Positions 1 to 8,038 of a DNA stretch of 64,000 nt are shown piece by piece (positions within the stretch are counted from its first letter, which is position 1; every line of letters starts with the position of its first letter). Below the pieces are notes generated by a model, which saw nothing but the letters and a program-made list of their open reading frames with translations, ran no database searches and had not been told where the DNA came from. Source of the DNA: Cytophagaceae bacterium (GTDB taxonomy: Bacteria; Bacteroidota; Bacteroidia; Cytophagales; Flexibacteraceae); NCBI GenBank assembly GCA_027490155.1, contig JAIXYP010000069.1:62001-126000 (forward strand), written 5' to 3'. The position numbers and the translations under genes are program-made.

Positions 1-51
1 ATTCTGGGCATAATCAAAGCCAAACCCTAACCACCCTAGACACTAACCCAA

Positions 52-567
52 ATGGACAAAAACGCACCTGTGTTGTTGGCTGATGCCAGTGGTTTGCTAG
101 CCATACTGGTGTTCCTGATGGGTGCGGTGGCCTTTTTGCTGCTGCCGATTATACTGGGACGTTTCCTACGTCCAGACCGCCCCAACGCCGAAAAAAATGC
201 CCCTTACGAAAGCGGCGAGGCTCCCGAAGGTTTTGCGCACGGACGCTTCAACCTACGGTTTTATATGGTGGCCCTATTATTCCTGCTCTTTGATGTGGAG
301 CTGGTTTTGCTTTACCCCTGGGCCACGGTCTATGCTGATGCAGGCCTGATTGCGGCCAATGGCAAACTTTGGGGCTGGCTTGGCCTGATCGAGATTGTGT
401 TGTTTGTGGCTCTGCTAGGTTTTGGTCTGGCTTATGCTTGGGCCAATGGTTACATGGTTTGGGTCAAGCCCAAAACAGCATTAGCGGACGTGGAACGACC
501 GCTACCGACTTCAGTTTATCAAGCTGTGAATGCTAGGGTAAGTACCATCAGCAAGCTCAGGAAGTAA
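52..567 (+). CDS. nuoA: NADH-quinone oxidoreductase subunit A (NuoA)
   Basis: Membrane subunit A of respiratory complex I, which couples NADH oxidation and quinone reduction to ion pumping. The 171 residues show three hydrophobic segments (about 13-38, 68-92 and 100-130). They carry the NuoA signature between the first two: RPNAEKNAPYESGEAP, then FNLRFYMVALLFLLFDVE with the conserved acidic pair. The C-terminal tail of about 40 residues after the third helix is longer than in the usual protein of about 120 residues. In most genomes nuoB follows directly. Here a convergent peptidase gene ends 22 bases downstream, so nuoA is either alone or the last gene of a unit that begins before the window. 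The ATG at 52 is the first in frame. Confidence 0.95.
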   Translation: MDKNAPVLLADASGLLAILVFLMGAVAFLLLPIILGRFLRPDRPNAEKNAPYESGEAPEGFAHGRFNLRFYMVALLFLLFDVELVLLYPWATVYADAGLIAANGKLWGWLGLIEIVLFVALLGFGLAYAWANGYMVWVKPKTALADVERPLPTSVYQAVNARVSTISKLRK

Positions 568-588
568 GGATATATCCTTGACTGACCT

Positions 589-2769
589 CTATTTAATATC
601 TGGGTCAAACCCCATATTGTAGAACAAGAAGGCCAGTTTATCGGCTTCCAGATCTACGGCCTTGCCGAGGCTGCTGCCCCCGTGGCCTGCCTGTGTATCG
701 ATCCTGATCACGACAGGGTTGACACCTGCTTGGCAGCGTTGTAGCTCGGATATGAACTTGAAGCTATGGGCTGGCACCACGCGGTCATCATGGTCAGCAG
801 TCACGACCATCGTTGCGGGGTATTTGGTGCCCTTGTGTATGTTATGAAGCGGCGAATACTTACGGATGTAGTCAAAATAGCGGGGTTCGTCAGGGTTACC
901 ATATTCAACAATCCAGCCCCATCCGACGGTGAACTTATGGTAACGGAGCATATCTAGCACACCCACCTCAGGGAAGGCTACTTTGCAGATTTCGGGGTGT
1001 TGGGTCATGACGGCGCCAACCAATAGGCCACCATTGCTACCACCCGCAATAGCTAGGCGCTCAGGACTGGTGTATTTTTCGGCACCGAGGTATTGAGCAC
1101 AGGCCACAAAGTCGTCAAACACGTTTTGTTTGTTGGTCAGCATGCCTGCCTTGTGCCACTCTTCGCCATACTCGCCCCCACCACGTAGGCAGGCAGTGGC
1201 CAGGACCATTCCCATCTTGAGTTTGGCCAAGCTGATGGCACTGAAGGCAGGCTGTAGGCTGACATTAAATCCACCGTAAGCATAGAGCAGGGTAGGGTTG
1301 GTTCCGTTCAGCTCTAGGCCTTTACGGTGGGTGATGAATAGCGGGATTTTGGTGCCATCCTTGCTGGTCACGAATACCCGTTTGGTTTCGAATGCTGTTT
1401 TGTCAAAGTCCAGTTTGGGTTCGAACAAGACCTTGCTGTTGCCCGTCTCGATATCATAACTTAAGACAGTGCGCGGGTAGAGCTGGCTCGTGAATTGGTA
1501 GTAGATTGTTTTGGCATCATGTTTACCAGCAAAACCTGTGGCAGTGCCGAGGTCAGGTAGTTTGACTTCGCGCTCTTGTTTGCCCATGAGGTCATACTGG
1601 ACCACTTTGGAAGTGACATCAACCATATAGTTGACGAAGATTTTGCCACCTGCCATCGTAGCTGACTCGATTGGTGTTTGGCCAGCGGGGATGATAACGG
1701 TCCAGTTTTCGGGTTCAGGCTTGGCCGGGTCGATGGCGACGATGCGTTTGTTGGGTGCCTGATGGTCGGTTAGCATATACTGTATATTGCCGACGTTGCC
1801 CATCGGGCTATAATTGTTGTCGAACCCTCGGCACAATACACTAAAAGGCGCGTTGACTTTGCCAGCCTTGCGGTACCTGATCTCGGAGCCATAAGTGCCT
1901 TGTGAAACGTATAGGTACTCATGCTGCTGGTCCTCACTGATGCCAATGCCGTGGTAACGCTGCGGGTTGGCGGCATCCTGATAGACCAATACATCGGCAG
2001 ATTGGCTGGTGCCAAACTTGTGGAAATAACACTTATGATTGGTATTGATGTTACTAAGCTCCTTGCCTGCGACTGGTTTGTCGTACGCGCTATAGTAGAA
2101 GCCCGTTTTGTTCATCGAGATGCCCGAGAACTTAACCCACTCGATGGAGTCAGGCAGGAACTGGCGTGTCTTGGCATCCATGATTTTGATGGTGGCCCAG
2201 TCGCTACCCGCACGGTTCATCACAAAACCATACTTGGTGCTGTCGGGGCTATCACCTGCAAAGTTGATACTGGTCGTGCCGTCTGCACTTAGTTTATTGG
2301 GGTCGATCAGGACCTCGGGACTGCCACCTTCGCCTTCCTGAACATAGATGACAGACTGGTTTTGTTGGCCTTCGTTGCGCTCATAGAGCAAGACTTTGCC
2401 ACCCACAACGTCAGGTATACTGTAGCGGGCAAAGCTGAGGTTTTTCTCGATTGAGGCCTTAATGGCATCACGGAACGGGATTTCCTTCAGCAGACCAAAG
2501 GTTACCTCGTTTTGGGCTTTGACCCAGGCCTTGGTGGCAGGGCTGGTATCGTTCTCTAGCCAACGGAAAGGGTCAGCAACGGTGACAGGCCCATTGCTGC
2601 TGGTATAGACGGTGGCGCTGTCGGTAGTGTCCGTCTTGGGATAGGTAAGTGCTTTGATAGGTGTGCGGGATTTGTTGCAGCCGACCATAAGGGCCATAGC
2701 ACAACCAAGGGCTAGGGCTACACGGGCAGGTTTGGGTATGAGGTCAGATAGTGGGCGCAGTTTGGGCAT
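589..2769 (-). CDS. Prolyl oligopeptidase family (S9A) serine peptidase, lipoprotein
   Basis: Serine peptidase that cleaves after proline in short peptides. An N-terminal beta-propeller (about residues 60-430) restricts access to a C-terminal alpha/beta-hydrolase domain. The nucleophile is in GGSNGG, the acid in ADHDDRVVP and the histidine in QAGHGG close to the C-terminus, so the catalytic triad is complete. I place the start at 2769 (MPKLRPL) rather than at the upstream in-frame ATG at 2817. The 2769 start leads into a hydrophobic segment ending in a lipobox-like MVGC. The bases between the two ATGs contain GTATTTGC, which resembles the Bacteroidota -7 promoter element. The product is predicted to be lipid-anchored in the envelope. 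It converges on nuoA. Confidence 0.93.
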   Translation of the reverse strand: MPKLRPLSDLIPKPARVALALGCAMALMVGCNKSRTPIKALTYPKTDTTDSATVYTSSNGPVTVADPFRWLENDTSPATKAWVKAQNEVTFGLLKEIPFRDAIKASIEKNLSFARYSIPDVVGGKVLLYERNEGQQNQSVIYVQEGEGGSPEVLIDPNKLSADGTTSINFAGDSPDSTKYGFVMNRAGSDWATIKIMDAKTRQFLPDSIEWVKFSGISMNKTGFYYSAYDKPVAGKELSNINTNHKCYFHKFGTSQSADVLVYQDAANPQRYHGIGISEDQQHEYLYVSQGTYGSEIRYRKAGKVNAPFSVLCRGFDNNYSPMGNVGNIQYMLTDHQAPNKRIVAIDPAKPEPENWTVIIPAGQTPIESATMAGGKIFVNYMVDVTSKVVQYDLMGKQEREVKLPDLGTATGFAGKHDAKTIYYQFTSQLYPRTVLSYDIETGNSKVLFEPKLDFDKTAFETKRVFVTSKDGTKIPLFITHRKGLELNGTNPTLLYAYGGFNVSLQPAFSAISLAKLKMGMVLATACLRGGGEYGEEWHKAGMLTNKQNVFDDFVACAQYLGAEKYTSPERLAIAGGSNGGLLVGAVMTQHPEICKVAFPEVGVLDMLRYHKFTVGWGWIVEYGNPDEPRYFDYIRKYSPLHNIHKGTKYPATMVVTADHDDRVVPAHSFKFISELQRCQAGVNPVVIRIDTQAGHGGSSLGKAVDLEADKLAFLFYNMGFDPDIK

Positions 2770-2974
2770 GGTGTAGGGTGTCAGTGGTATTAGGGTGCAA
2801 ATACGGCGACTTTTCACAGGGTGTTGAACAGGCCAAGGTCAACAGCCGAGGCACTGGACCCTCAATCAACCCAAAAAGCCAAAAGGGTGTGATCGGTTTG
2901 CCTTTCATCCGTATTGTATGACCTAAAGGTAATATAATTTAAGGACTTCGGGACTTGTGCTTACCTTCGTACTT

Positions 2975-3526
2975 ATGGCAACAATCATGACCGTCCGAGG
3001 GGTTGGCCCACGTTGGGGCGACCGCACATTTTTGGCCCCCAATGCCACCATCGTTGGTGATGTGGTGATGGGTAATGGCTGTAGTGTTTGGTTTAACGCC
3101 GTGATCCGAGGCGATGTCCATAGCATCCGGATTGGTGATGAGACCAATATCCAGGACGGGGCCATTATCCATTGCACCTACCAAAAAGCAGCCACCTTGA
3201 TCGGTAGCAGGGTTAGTATTGCCCATAATGCCATCGTCCATGGTTGCACCATCCATGATGATGTCCTGATCGGGATGGGTGCCATTGTGATGGATGGTGC
3301 GGTGGTCGAGTCAGGGGCGATTGTAGCGGCAGGGGCAGTGGTCTTGCAGAACACAAGGGTCGAGGCTGGGTACATCTATGCCGGAGCACCTGCCCGAAAA
3401 CTCAAACCTGTCGAAGGAGACTTGCTAAACGTTTTCAGCCGTACGGCCAGCAACTATCAGCTATATGCCACTTGGTATGAGGAGGGGTTGGTGGATAATA
3501 ATGCAGCAGAGGGTCTAATTCCATAA
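2975..3526 (+). CDS. Gamma-carbonic anhydrase-like left-handed beta-helix protein
   Basis: Hexapeptide-repeat protein of the gamma-carbonic anhydrase / YrdA family, typically a trimer with zinc held by histidines. The sequence shows the family opening GDVVMGNGCSVWFNAVIRGD and then the histidines in GAIIHCT, SIAHNAIVHGC, spaced as in the family metal site. Isoleucine/valine-rich hexapeptide turns continue to about residue 145, and a C-terminal helix ends the protein. A promoter-like TACCTTCG at 2962-2969 would put the transcript start near 2976, so translation may really begin at the ATG at 2987 (MTVRGVG). Activity as a carbonic anhydrase is not assured, because many members have unknown substrates. 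Confidence 0.88.
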   Translation: MATIMTVRGVGPRWGDRTFLAPNATIVGDVVMGNGCSVWFNAVIRGDVHSIRIGDETNIQDGAIIHCTYQKAATLIGSRVSIAHNAIVHGCTIHDDVLIGMGAIVMDGAVVESGAIVAAGAVVLQNTRVEAGYIYAGAPARKLKPVEGDLLNVFSRTASNYQLYATWYEEGLVDNNAAEGLIP

Positions 3527-3549
3527 CAGGAAAAATAGTAAGCGATAAA

Positions 3550-3576
3550 CTGGTTGGAAGCGCAGTTGCCGTAGAA
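3550..3576 (+). repeat. Duplicated leader segment, copy 1
   Basis: A 27-base segment beginning CTGGTTGGAAGCGCAGTTGC recurs at 4956-4982 with two mismatches. Each copy lies just upstream of a lipoprotein gene of the CGGTIG type (starts at 3610 and 4986). In one frame both copies encode LVG(S/R)AVA(V/I)E, so they may be the tail of an older coding sequence rather than a regulatory site. Confidence 0.7.
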
Positions 3577-3609
3577 TCATTTAGAATTTCGATTACTAAA
3601 CAAAAGGCT

Positions 3610-4011
3610 ATGAAAAAAATGAAAAAACTCGTTTTTTATAGTTTAATTGCGCTAGCCCTCTTTAATTGTGGGGGTACCATAGGGTCAATTTCTCATTATA
3701 GAGCAGATCCAAATAATTTTGAAGCTGTATCATCCGCCTTAAGAAATCTTGAGTGTACAGGCTATTATTCTGGTGGTAATGATTCTATTTTTTATATATG
3801 CATCGAATCTAATTTTGCAATTAGGACAGTGTTAACTAGGATTAAAAAAGAAAATTACCTAGGAATTGGATTTACGCATATTGTTACCTTAGATGACTCT
3901 GTTTCAAGAATAGATGACGATTTAGATTTTTTCAGACATTTTTATTACAAATGGAAAATAGAAAGCTGTGTAATTAAACCTATAAATAAAGATAAAGTAA
4001 TTGTTTATTAG
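3610..4011 (+). CDS. Small orphan lipoprotein, CGGTIG type, copy 1
   Basis: A 133-residue protein that I do not recognise. It begins MKKMKKLVFYSLIALALFNC, a lipoprotein signal with the lipidated cysteine at residue 20, followed by GGTIG. The mature part has a GGNDSIFYICIE strand and an acidic stretch (DDSVSRIDDDLDFF) followed by an aromatic, basic end. The gene at 4986 has the same start, the same CGGTIG motif and a comparable layout (GGEDSLLFHC, then an acidic segment and a basic end), so the two are probably diverged paralogues. Codon use is more A+T-rich than in the flanking housekeeping genes, which suggests acquired or fast-evolving DNA. Function unknown; an immunity-protein-like or surface role is speculation. 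Confidence 0.7.
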   Translation: MKKMKKLVFYSLIALALFNCGGTIGSISHYRADPNNFEAVSSALRNLECTGYYSGGNDSIFYICIESNFAIRTVLTRIKKENYLGIGFTHIVTLDDSVSRIDDDLDFFRHFYYKWKIESCVIKPINKDKVIVY

Positions 4012-4393
4012 AAACAGTTAGTAACTTGTAATTTTTTTCTAGGAATATGAAACCGCTACGCACTTGGGCATAGCTCTTTAAGATTTTAGGTTCCTCCTGA
4101 TCGGTGGCATAAAGTTCAAAGAAGTGCTTTTAGCCCAAAGCCGTGGCCATTGGTGGGTGCTTCATCAACGCTTCCTATATTGGTACCCATAAACTCCTAT
4201 CATTTCTGTGCTCGCCTTAGAAATGCTGTTTGAAATGGATTAGCCCCTATAAAGTTGGACTAGTTCCCCCTAAAATCCATATACTTGTGCTAGAATCCAC
4301 ATCCTCGCATCTGCCTCCTGCACACCTTACGATGGTTCAAGAACAGCTCAAAGAAAATCAATTGTTTCAAAGACGAAAAAACCCAAACCTCTA
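4012..4393. other. Gap of 382 bases without a recognised gene
   Basis: No convincing coding sequence, RNA or terminator was seen. The last 60 bases can be read as a short open stretch starting MVQEQLKENQ, but it is unsupported. The region lies inside the small-lipoprotein island and may hold decayed gene remains. Confidence 0.5.
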
Positions 4394-4783
4394 ATGTCAA
4401 GAATCACCTACGCTCTTTTCCTACTTCTGTGTTTGGCCTTAGCTGGCTGCGCAGACAAACCAACTACTCCCCCTAGACCTGCTGGGTTGCCAAAGGCAGC
4501 TAAATGGTATGGCGGAATTGATGGCGGCGTCTGGATTGAGATACATGCAAGACCCAACAATAACTACTACGCAAAGATATATATAGACTGGTCCGGAAAG
4601 TTATGGCAGGAAGGGGTGTTTGTCCTTGATAAGGCCTGTGCTGCTAAACTTAAACCAGGCGAAATTGAAAATAAAATTTCCTACTTTGATGGTGGGGCGA
4701 TTTTTCTTGAAAGGAAAGATGAAGAAGCACCTTGTTCCTTAGTACCTGTAAAGGTTAGAAATCTTATTCTTGAAGAAGATTAG
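4394..4783 (+). CDS. Small orphan lipoprotein, duplicated pair, copy A
   Basis: A 129-residue lipoprotein. Its signal peptide (MSRITYALFLLLCLALAGCA) has a textbook lipobox, LAGC, with cysteine 19. A proline/threonine-rich linker follows (DKPTTPPRPAGLPKAA), and then a compact domain rich in aromatic residues (KWYGGIDGGVWIEIHARP, YIDWSGKLWQEGVF). Cysteines in DKACAAK and APCSL might form a disulfide. The gene at 6368 encodes a near-identical protein that differs mainly in the last 35 residues. The nucleotide similarity continues about 30 bases past the stop codon, which shows a recent DNA duplication. I do not recognise the family. Confidence 0.75.
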   Translation: MSRITYALFLLLCLALAGCADKPTTPPRPAGLPKAAKWYGGIDGGVWIEIHARPNNNYYAKIYIDWSGKLWQEGVFVLDKACAAKLKPGEIENKISYFDGGAIFLERKDEEAPCSLVPVKVRNLILEED

Positions 4784-4816
4784 CCTTCTTTATTATAGTG
4801 CGCTTCCGTAAGTCCG
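4394..4816 (+). repeat. Duplicated lipoprotein module, copy A (partner 6368-6790)
   Basis: The sequence from the start codon through about 33 bases beyond the stop is closely matched at 6368-6790. Downstream of both stops the shared DNA reads CTTCTTTATTA.AGTG.GCTT.CGTAAG. Between the copies lie two unrelated small genes, so the arrangement is a dispersed duplication and not a simple tandem. Confidence 0.8.
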
Positions 4817-4955
4817 GGAATGTAAACGTGAGCACCACTGGTACCGACTCCAGCATTGCCCGGTCAGATGGCATCATAGATCCGGCAGGTTTTGTTTTGA
4901 AGGAGGAGTGGACTATCTTGCCAGTCATGACGTTGACCAACACACCATATCGCTG

Positions 4956-4982
4956 CTGGTTGGAAGGGCAGTTGCCATAGAA
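4956..4982 (+). repeat. Duplicated leader segment, copy 2
   Basis: Matches 3550-3576 with two mismatches and ends four bases before the ATG of the second CGGTIG lipoprotein. In copy 1 the distance to the start codon is 33 bases, so the spacing has changed since duplication. Confidence 0.7.
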
Positions 4983-4985
4983 ACC

Positions 4986-5432
4986 ATGAAAAAAATGAAA
5001 ACGCTCGTTCTATTTTGTGTGCTCTCACTAACCTTCTTTGGTTGCGGAGGTACAATAGGTAATGTTAAAAAGTATTCTTTCTGCCACTTATCTAAGGCGG
5101 GTTTTCGCGGTAAGATTGTCCAACTGGCAACAAAATACCACTTTGTTTCGCCTGAAAATTCCAAATATGCAATTGCTGGGGATTTGATTTCCAAAGGAGA
5201 CAGCAATAACATTTTTGTCTATATTGGTGGTGAGGATAGTTTGCTGTTTCATTGCGTATTAAATGAAGATTACTTAAGGTGTGCTAATATTGTTGTTATA
5301 GGCATAAGGGTTAAGAGTGACCCTAGGGTAATGCTAGATGATGAAATCCCTTGGCTTGATAAAAGAAGATACATCAAAGAGTTCGAGCGCGTTTTTGTTA
5401 GTAAAGTAGAAGCGCTGGAAAACGATCAGTAA
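4986..5432 (+). CDS. Small orphan lipoprotein, CGGTIG type, copy 2
   Basis: A 148-residue protein starting MKKMKTLVLFCVLSLTFFGC, a lipoprotein signal with the lipidated cysteine at residue 20, again followed by GGTIG. The ATG at 4986 is preferred over an in-frame start 26 codons upstream, because only the shorter form places the hydrophobic segment at the N-terminus and it matches the start of the paralogue at 3610. The mature domain contains GGEDSLLFHC and an acidic-to-basic C-terminal end (DDEIPWLDKRRYIKEFERVF). Identity to copy 1 is strong only in the signal region. Function unknown. Confidence 0.7.
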   Translation: MKKMKTLVLFCVLSLTFFGCGGTIGNVKKYSFCHLSKAGFRGKIVQLATKYHFVSPENSKYAIAGDLISKGDSNNIFVYIGGEDSLLFHCVLNEDYLRCANIVVIGIRVKSDPRVMLDDEIPWLDKRRYIKEFERVFVSKVEALENDQ

Positions 5433-5726
5433 AATGGAAGTTGGTCAAGTCACGCTTACTACTTTTGGTGCTGGGTGGATGTGACGGGCTGGCATCTGCT
5501 AGGAGATAGTGGATTACCGCATGGTTTAAGTGTGCCAAAAACGCAATTAGTCCGCACAATGGATTGTTTCTTGGTGCCCTAAGGGAAAAAGGCGGCCTTC
5601 CTAGCCTTCTTGGTTTCAATGACCTTGAAACAAGGCACATTCAGATCGTAAAAGTAAAAAAACGGCACACTTTTTGTCGCATAAAGGAAAACCAGAGACG
5701 ATATCTAATAATCAAAAGCAATCGGA

Positions 5727-6311
5727 ATGAAAACCTTGTTCAGCCTACTTGTTTTTATACTGCTCTCTGGACATTGTTTTGCCCAGCGTACTATATTTGA
5801 GAACAAAAAGTTTGCCATAAAGCTAACTGGAGAGACTGAGCAATCGTCTGGAGAATATTTGCTTTATGATAAGCAAAGAAAGGTGTCTATGGATTTGGGA
5901 TGTGAGATTGATAGCGTTGTATCGATTTCGGTAAAACCTAGACTCAATATCTTATATACTGTGCCTGTTTATGATGTGCTTACTGATAGCGTCTATTGGA
6001 ATGGAACTATCGCCATAGTGCAGAAAAATGATGGGTTATCTGTTATGCTTGGTAATAAAATAAAGCATTTATATAAGCGAATTGTTGCCCAAGAGACTAA
6101 AAATAACGGATCAGTTTTTTCAATTGACGACCCTAGATTTTATAGAAATGAAAAGGCCATTGTTATTGCTTTTAATAAATCTGTCTGTAATCAACGTTCT
6201 TATTCAAAAGAACTTGACTATATCCATAACAATGGATTGGCTGACGGGTATTATTCGGAGCTGGTAGATTGCCTTCGATCTATACTTGAACAAGTATCAT
6301 CATTTAAGTAA
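5727..6311 (+). CDS. Unknown exported protein in the lipoprotein island
   Basis: A 194-residue protein with a clear Sec signal peptide (MKTLFSLLVFILLSGHCFAQ, predicted cleavage after CFA). The mature part has beta-rich stretches such as KFAIKLTGETEQSSGEYLLY and SVSISVKPRLNILYTVPVY and a lysine/asparagine-rich C-terminal half. I see no catalytic motif and do not recognise the family. It is A+T-rich like its neighbours and is flanked by the two copies of the 129-residue lipoprotein. The 294 bases upstream include a stretch at 5441-5509 that reads as a truncated lipoprotein signal (LLLLVLGGC) ending in a stop, possibly a relic. Confidence 0.7.
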   Translation: MKTLFSLLVFILLSGHCFAQRTIFENKKFAIKLTGETEQSSGEYLLYDKQRKVSMDLGCEIDSVVSISVKPRLNILYTVPVYDVLTDSVYWNGTIAIVQKNDGLSVMLGNKIKHLYKRIVAQETKNNGSVFSIDDPRFYRNEKAIVIAFNKSVCNQRSYSKELDYIHNNGLADGYYSELVDCLRSILEQVSSFK

Positions 6312-6367
6312 GTCCATGCAATTGTAAGTCAGTCTTGTGACAACAACCTACCCCCAAAAATCCACAA

Positions 6368-6757
6368 ATGTCAAGAATCATCTACGCTCTCCTCTTACTT
6401 CAGTGTTTGGCCTTAGCTGGGTGCGCAGACAAACCAACTACGCCCCCAAGGCCTGCTGGGTTGCCAAAGGCAGCTAAATGGTATGGCGGTAGCGATGGTG
6501 GCGTCTGGATTGAAATACATGCAAGACCCAACATTGAATACTACGCAAGGATATATATAGACTGGTCTGGAAAATTATGGCAGGAAGGGGTGTTTGTCCT
6601 TGATAAGGCTTGTGCAGCTAAACTTAAACCAGGTGAGATTGAGACGAAAATCGCTTATTTTAATGGGGTTTCAATTTTTATGGAAATGAAAGATGGAGAA
6701 AGGTTCTGTTCCTTGGATCCTGTAAAAGTACATGACCCATCACTTGAAGAAGAATAG
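6368..6757 (+). CDS. Small orphan lipoprotein, duplicated pair, copy B
   Basis: A 129-residue near-copy of the lipoprotein at 4394, with the same length, lipobox (LAGC), proline-rich linker and DWSGKLWQEG core. The copies diverge mostly in the C-terminal third: YFNGVSIFMEMKDGERFCSL here against YFDGGAIFLERKDEEAPCSL in copy A. Divergence concentrated at one end can reflect relaxed constraint or a variable binding face. Function unknown. Confidence 0.75.
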   Translation: MSRIIYALLLLQCLALAGCADKPTTPPRPAGLPKAAKWYGGSDGGVWIEIHARPNIEYYARIYIDWSGKLWQEGVFVLDKACAAKLKPGEIETKIAYFNGVSIFMEMKDGERFCSLDPVKVHDPSLEEE

Positions 6758-6790
6758 GCTTCTTTATTACAGTGTGCTTTCGTAAGGCCG
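6368..6790 (+). repeat. Duplicated lipoprotein module, copy B (partner 4394-4816)
   Basis: Second copy of the module described at 4394. The similarity fades about 33 bases after the stop codon. The following bases up to 6983 include CCGAAAT and ATTTCGG as a 7-base inverted repeat without a T-run, which is at best a weak terminator. Confidence 0.8.
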
Positions 6791-6983
6791 ATGGTGGATC
6801 CATGACCGATCATTGGCATTTCGACGACTTTCCTGGATTTCCTCCCCGCAAACCTGTTAATCCGACCTTGCTGGTTGTTAGCCAATCCCGAAATATGAGT
6901 CATATTGCAGGATTTCGGCATTATTATTGGGATCTGGTCCGTGTCCATCCCCAGGCGCCTGCCGAACCTATACCCACTCCACG

Positions 6984-7886
6984 ATGACTACCATCACCCT
7001 TACAGGCAGCTCAGGGCTCGTCGGTAGCAATATCCTCAAGGCCTTGATCCCCCTCCTTGATAGTCAACCTGATACCAGGGTGCGGCTGGCAGACCGTAGT
7101 CTAAAGGCCAATGCACTTAACGGTCAGCGGATGAATATGTCATTCGTTAAATTTGACTTTGAGGACCCTAGTACTTGGGCAGCTGCGCTAGAAGGTACTA
7201 CAACGTTGTTCCTGCTGCGGCCACCCCAAATAGCGGATGTCAAGGCTGTATTTAATCCGTTGATGGAGGTGATTGAGGCGGCTGAGGTGCAGCATATTGT
7301 GTTTTTGTCGGTGCAGGGTGCGCCCGAGACCTCTATCATTCCACATCACAAAATCGAACGGTTGATTATTGATAGTGGCATACCCTACACCTTCTTGCGG
7401 CCTGCCTATTTTATGCAGAACTTCTTAGGCAACCTGCGCAAGGATTTGGTCAAGTATCGGCATATTTATGTGCCAGCTGGCTCTACCCCAATAAGCCTCA
7501 TTGATGTGCGGGATTTAGGCGAGGTAGCTGCGCAAGTGCTAGCCCATCCAGACCAATACCTTAACCAAGGGTTTGACCTGACAAGTGACCAGCGGCTGAG
7601 CTTTGAGCAAATGGCCAACATCATCAGTAAGCAGACGGGGCAATATATTAGGTACCACAATGCCTGGTTGGTGCCATTTATCTTGCACAGGCTTATTCAG
7701 TCAGACTCTTTTGGGCTGTCCCTGGTGATGGCCTTGTTGCACTATGCACCCCGCTGGCGTGCTCCCTCACCTCTTACGGATGAGGTCCTTAGGATCACGG
7801 GTCATGCCCCCACTACCTTTGATGAATTTGCACGGCGTGACCTAACCTATGTTCATGATGAGGATAAAAAGCGGATCCGGACCTAG
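6984..7886 (+). CDS. NmrA-like NAD(P)-binding atypical SDR protein
   Basis: A 300-residue atypical short-chain dehydrogenase of the NmrA / NAD(P)H-binding type. The dinucleotide-binding turn GSSGLVGSN lies at residues 7-15 after a first beta-strand, and LADRS follows at the end of the second strand. Family-typical segments FVKFDFEDPSTW, HIVFLSVQGA, YTFLRPAYFMQNFL and LIDVRDLGEVAAQVL follow in order. The ATG at 6984 begins right at the Rossmann strand, so the upstream in-frame ATG at 6927 is rejected. Relatives reduce quinones or act as redox-sensing regulators; the substrate here cannot be told. It stands alone, between the lipoprotein island and an ABC exporter. Confidence 0.85.
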   Translation: MTTITLTGSSGLVGSNILKALIPLLDSQPDTRVRLADRSLKANALNGQRMNMSFVKFDFEDPSTWAAALEGTTTLFLLRPPQIADVKAVFNPLMEVIEAAEVQHIVFLSVQGAPETSIIPHHKIERLIIDSGIPYTFLRPAYFMQNFLGNLRKDLVKYRHIYVPAGSTPISLIDVRDLGEVAAQVLAHPDQYLNQGFDLTSDQRLSFEQMANIISKQTGQYIRYHNAWLVPFILHRLIQSDSFGLSLVMALLHYAPRWRAPSPLTDEVLRITGHAPTTFDEFARRDLTYVHDEDKKRIRT

Positions 7887-8038
7887 TTATATGCCAAAAG
7901 TCCAAGCCCCAAAAACGACCGATCATCCTACCAGAAGGGCCTATCCTAATTGATTATTTTATTTGATCAATCCTATTGGGTTATCTTGCCCACATTACAA
8001 CCGTCTAGGTTGGGTCTTTTTACCCGTCTTGCTGCCCA

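Noticed and set aside
566-579. Palindrome AAGGATATATCCTT at the end of nuoA
   Set aside because: Perfect but A+T-rich and short, without a T-run; it overlaps the stop codon. Too weak to call a terminator.
2939-3375. Minus-strand open frames opposite the hexapeptide-repeat gene
   Set aside because: Shadows of the repetitive coding strand; the plus-strand protein has clear family motifs.
5441-5509. Open stretch reading LLLLVLGGC, like a lipoprotein signal ending in a stop
   Set aside because: Only 22 codons with a TTG start; it may be a relic of another small lipoprotein but cannot be shown.
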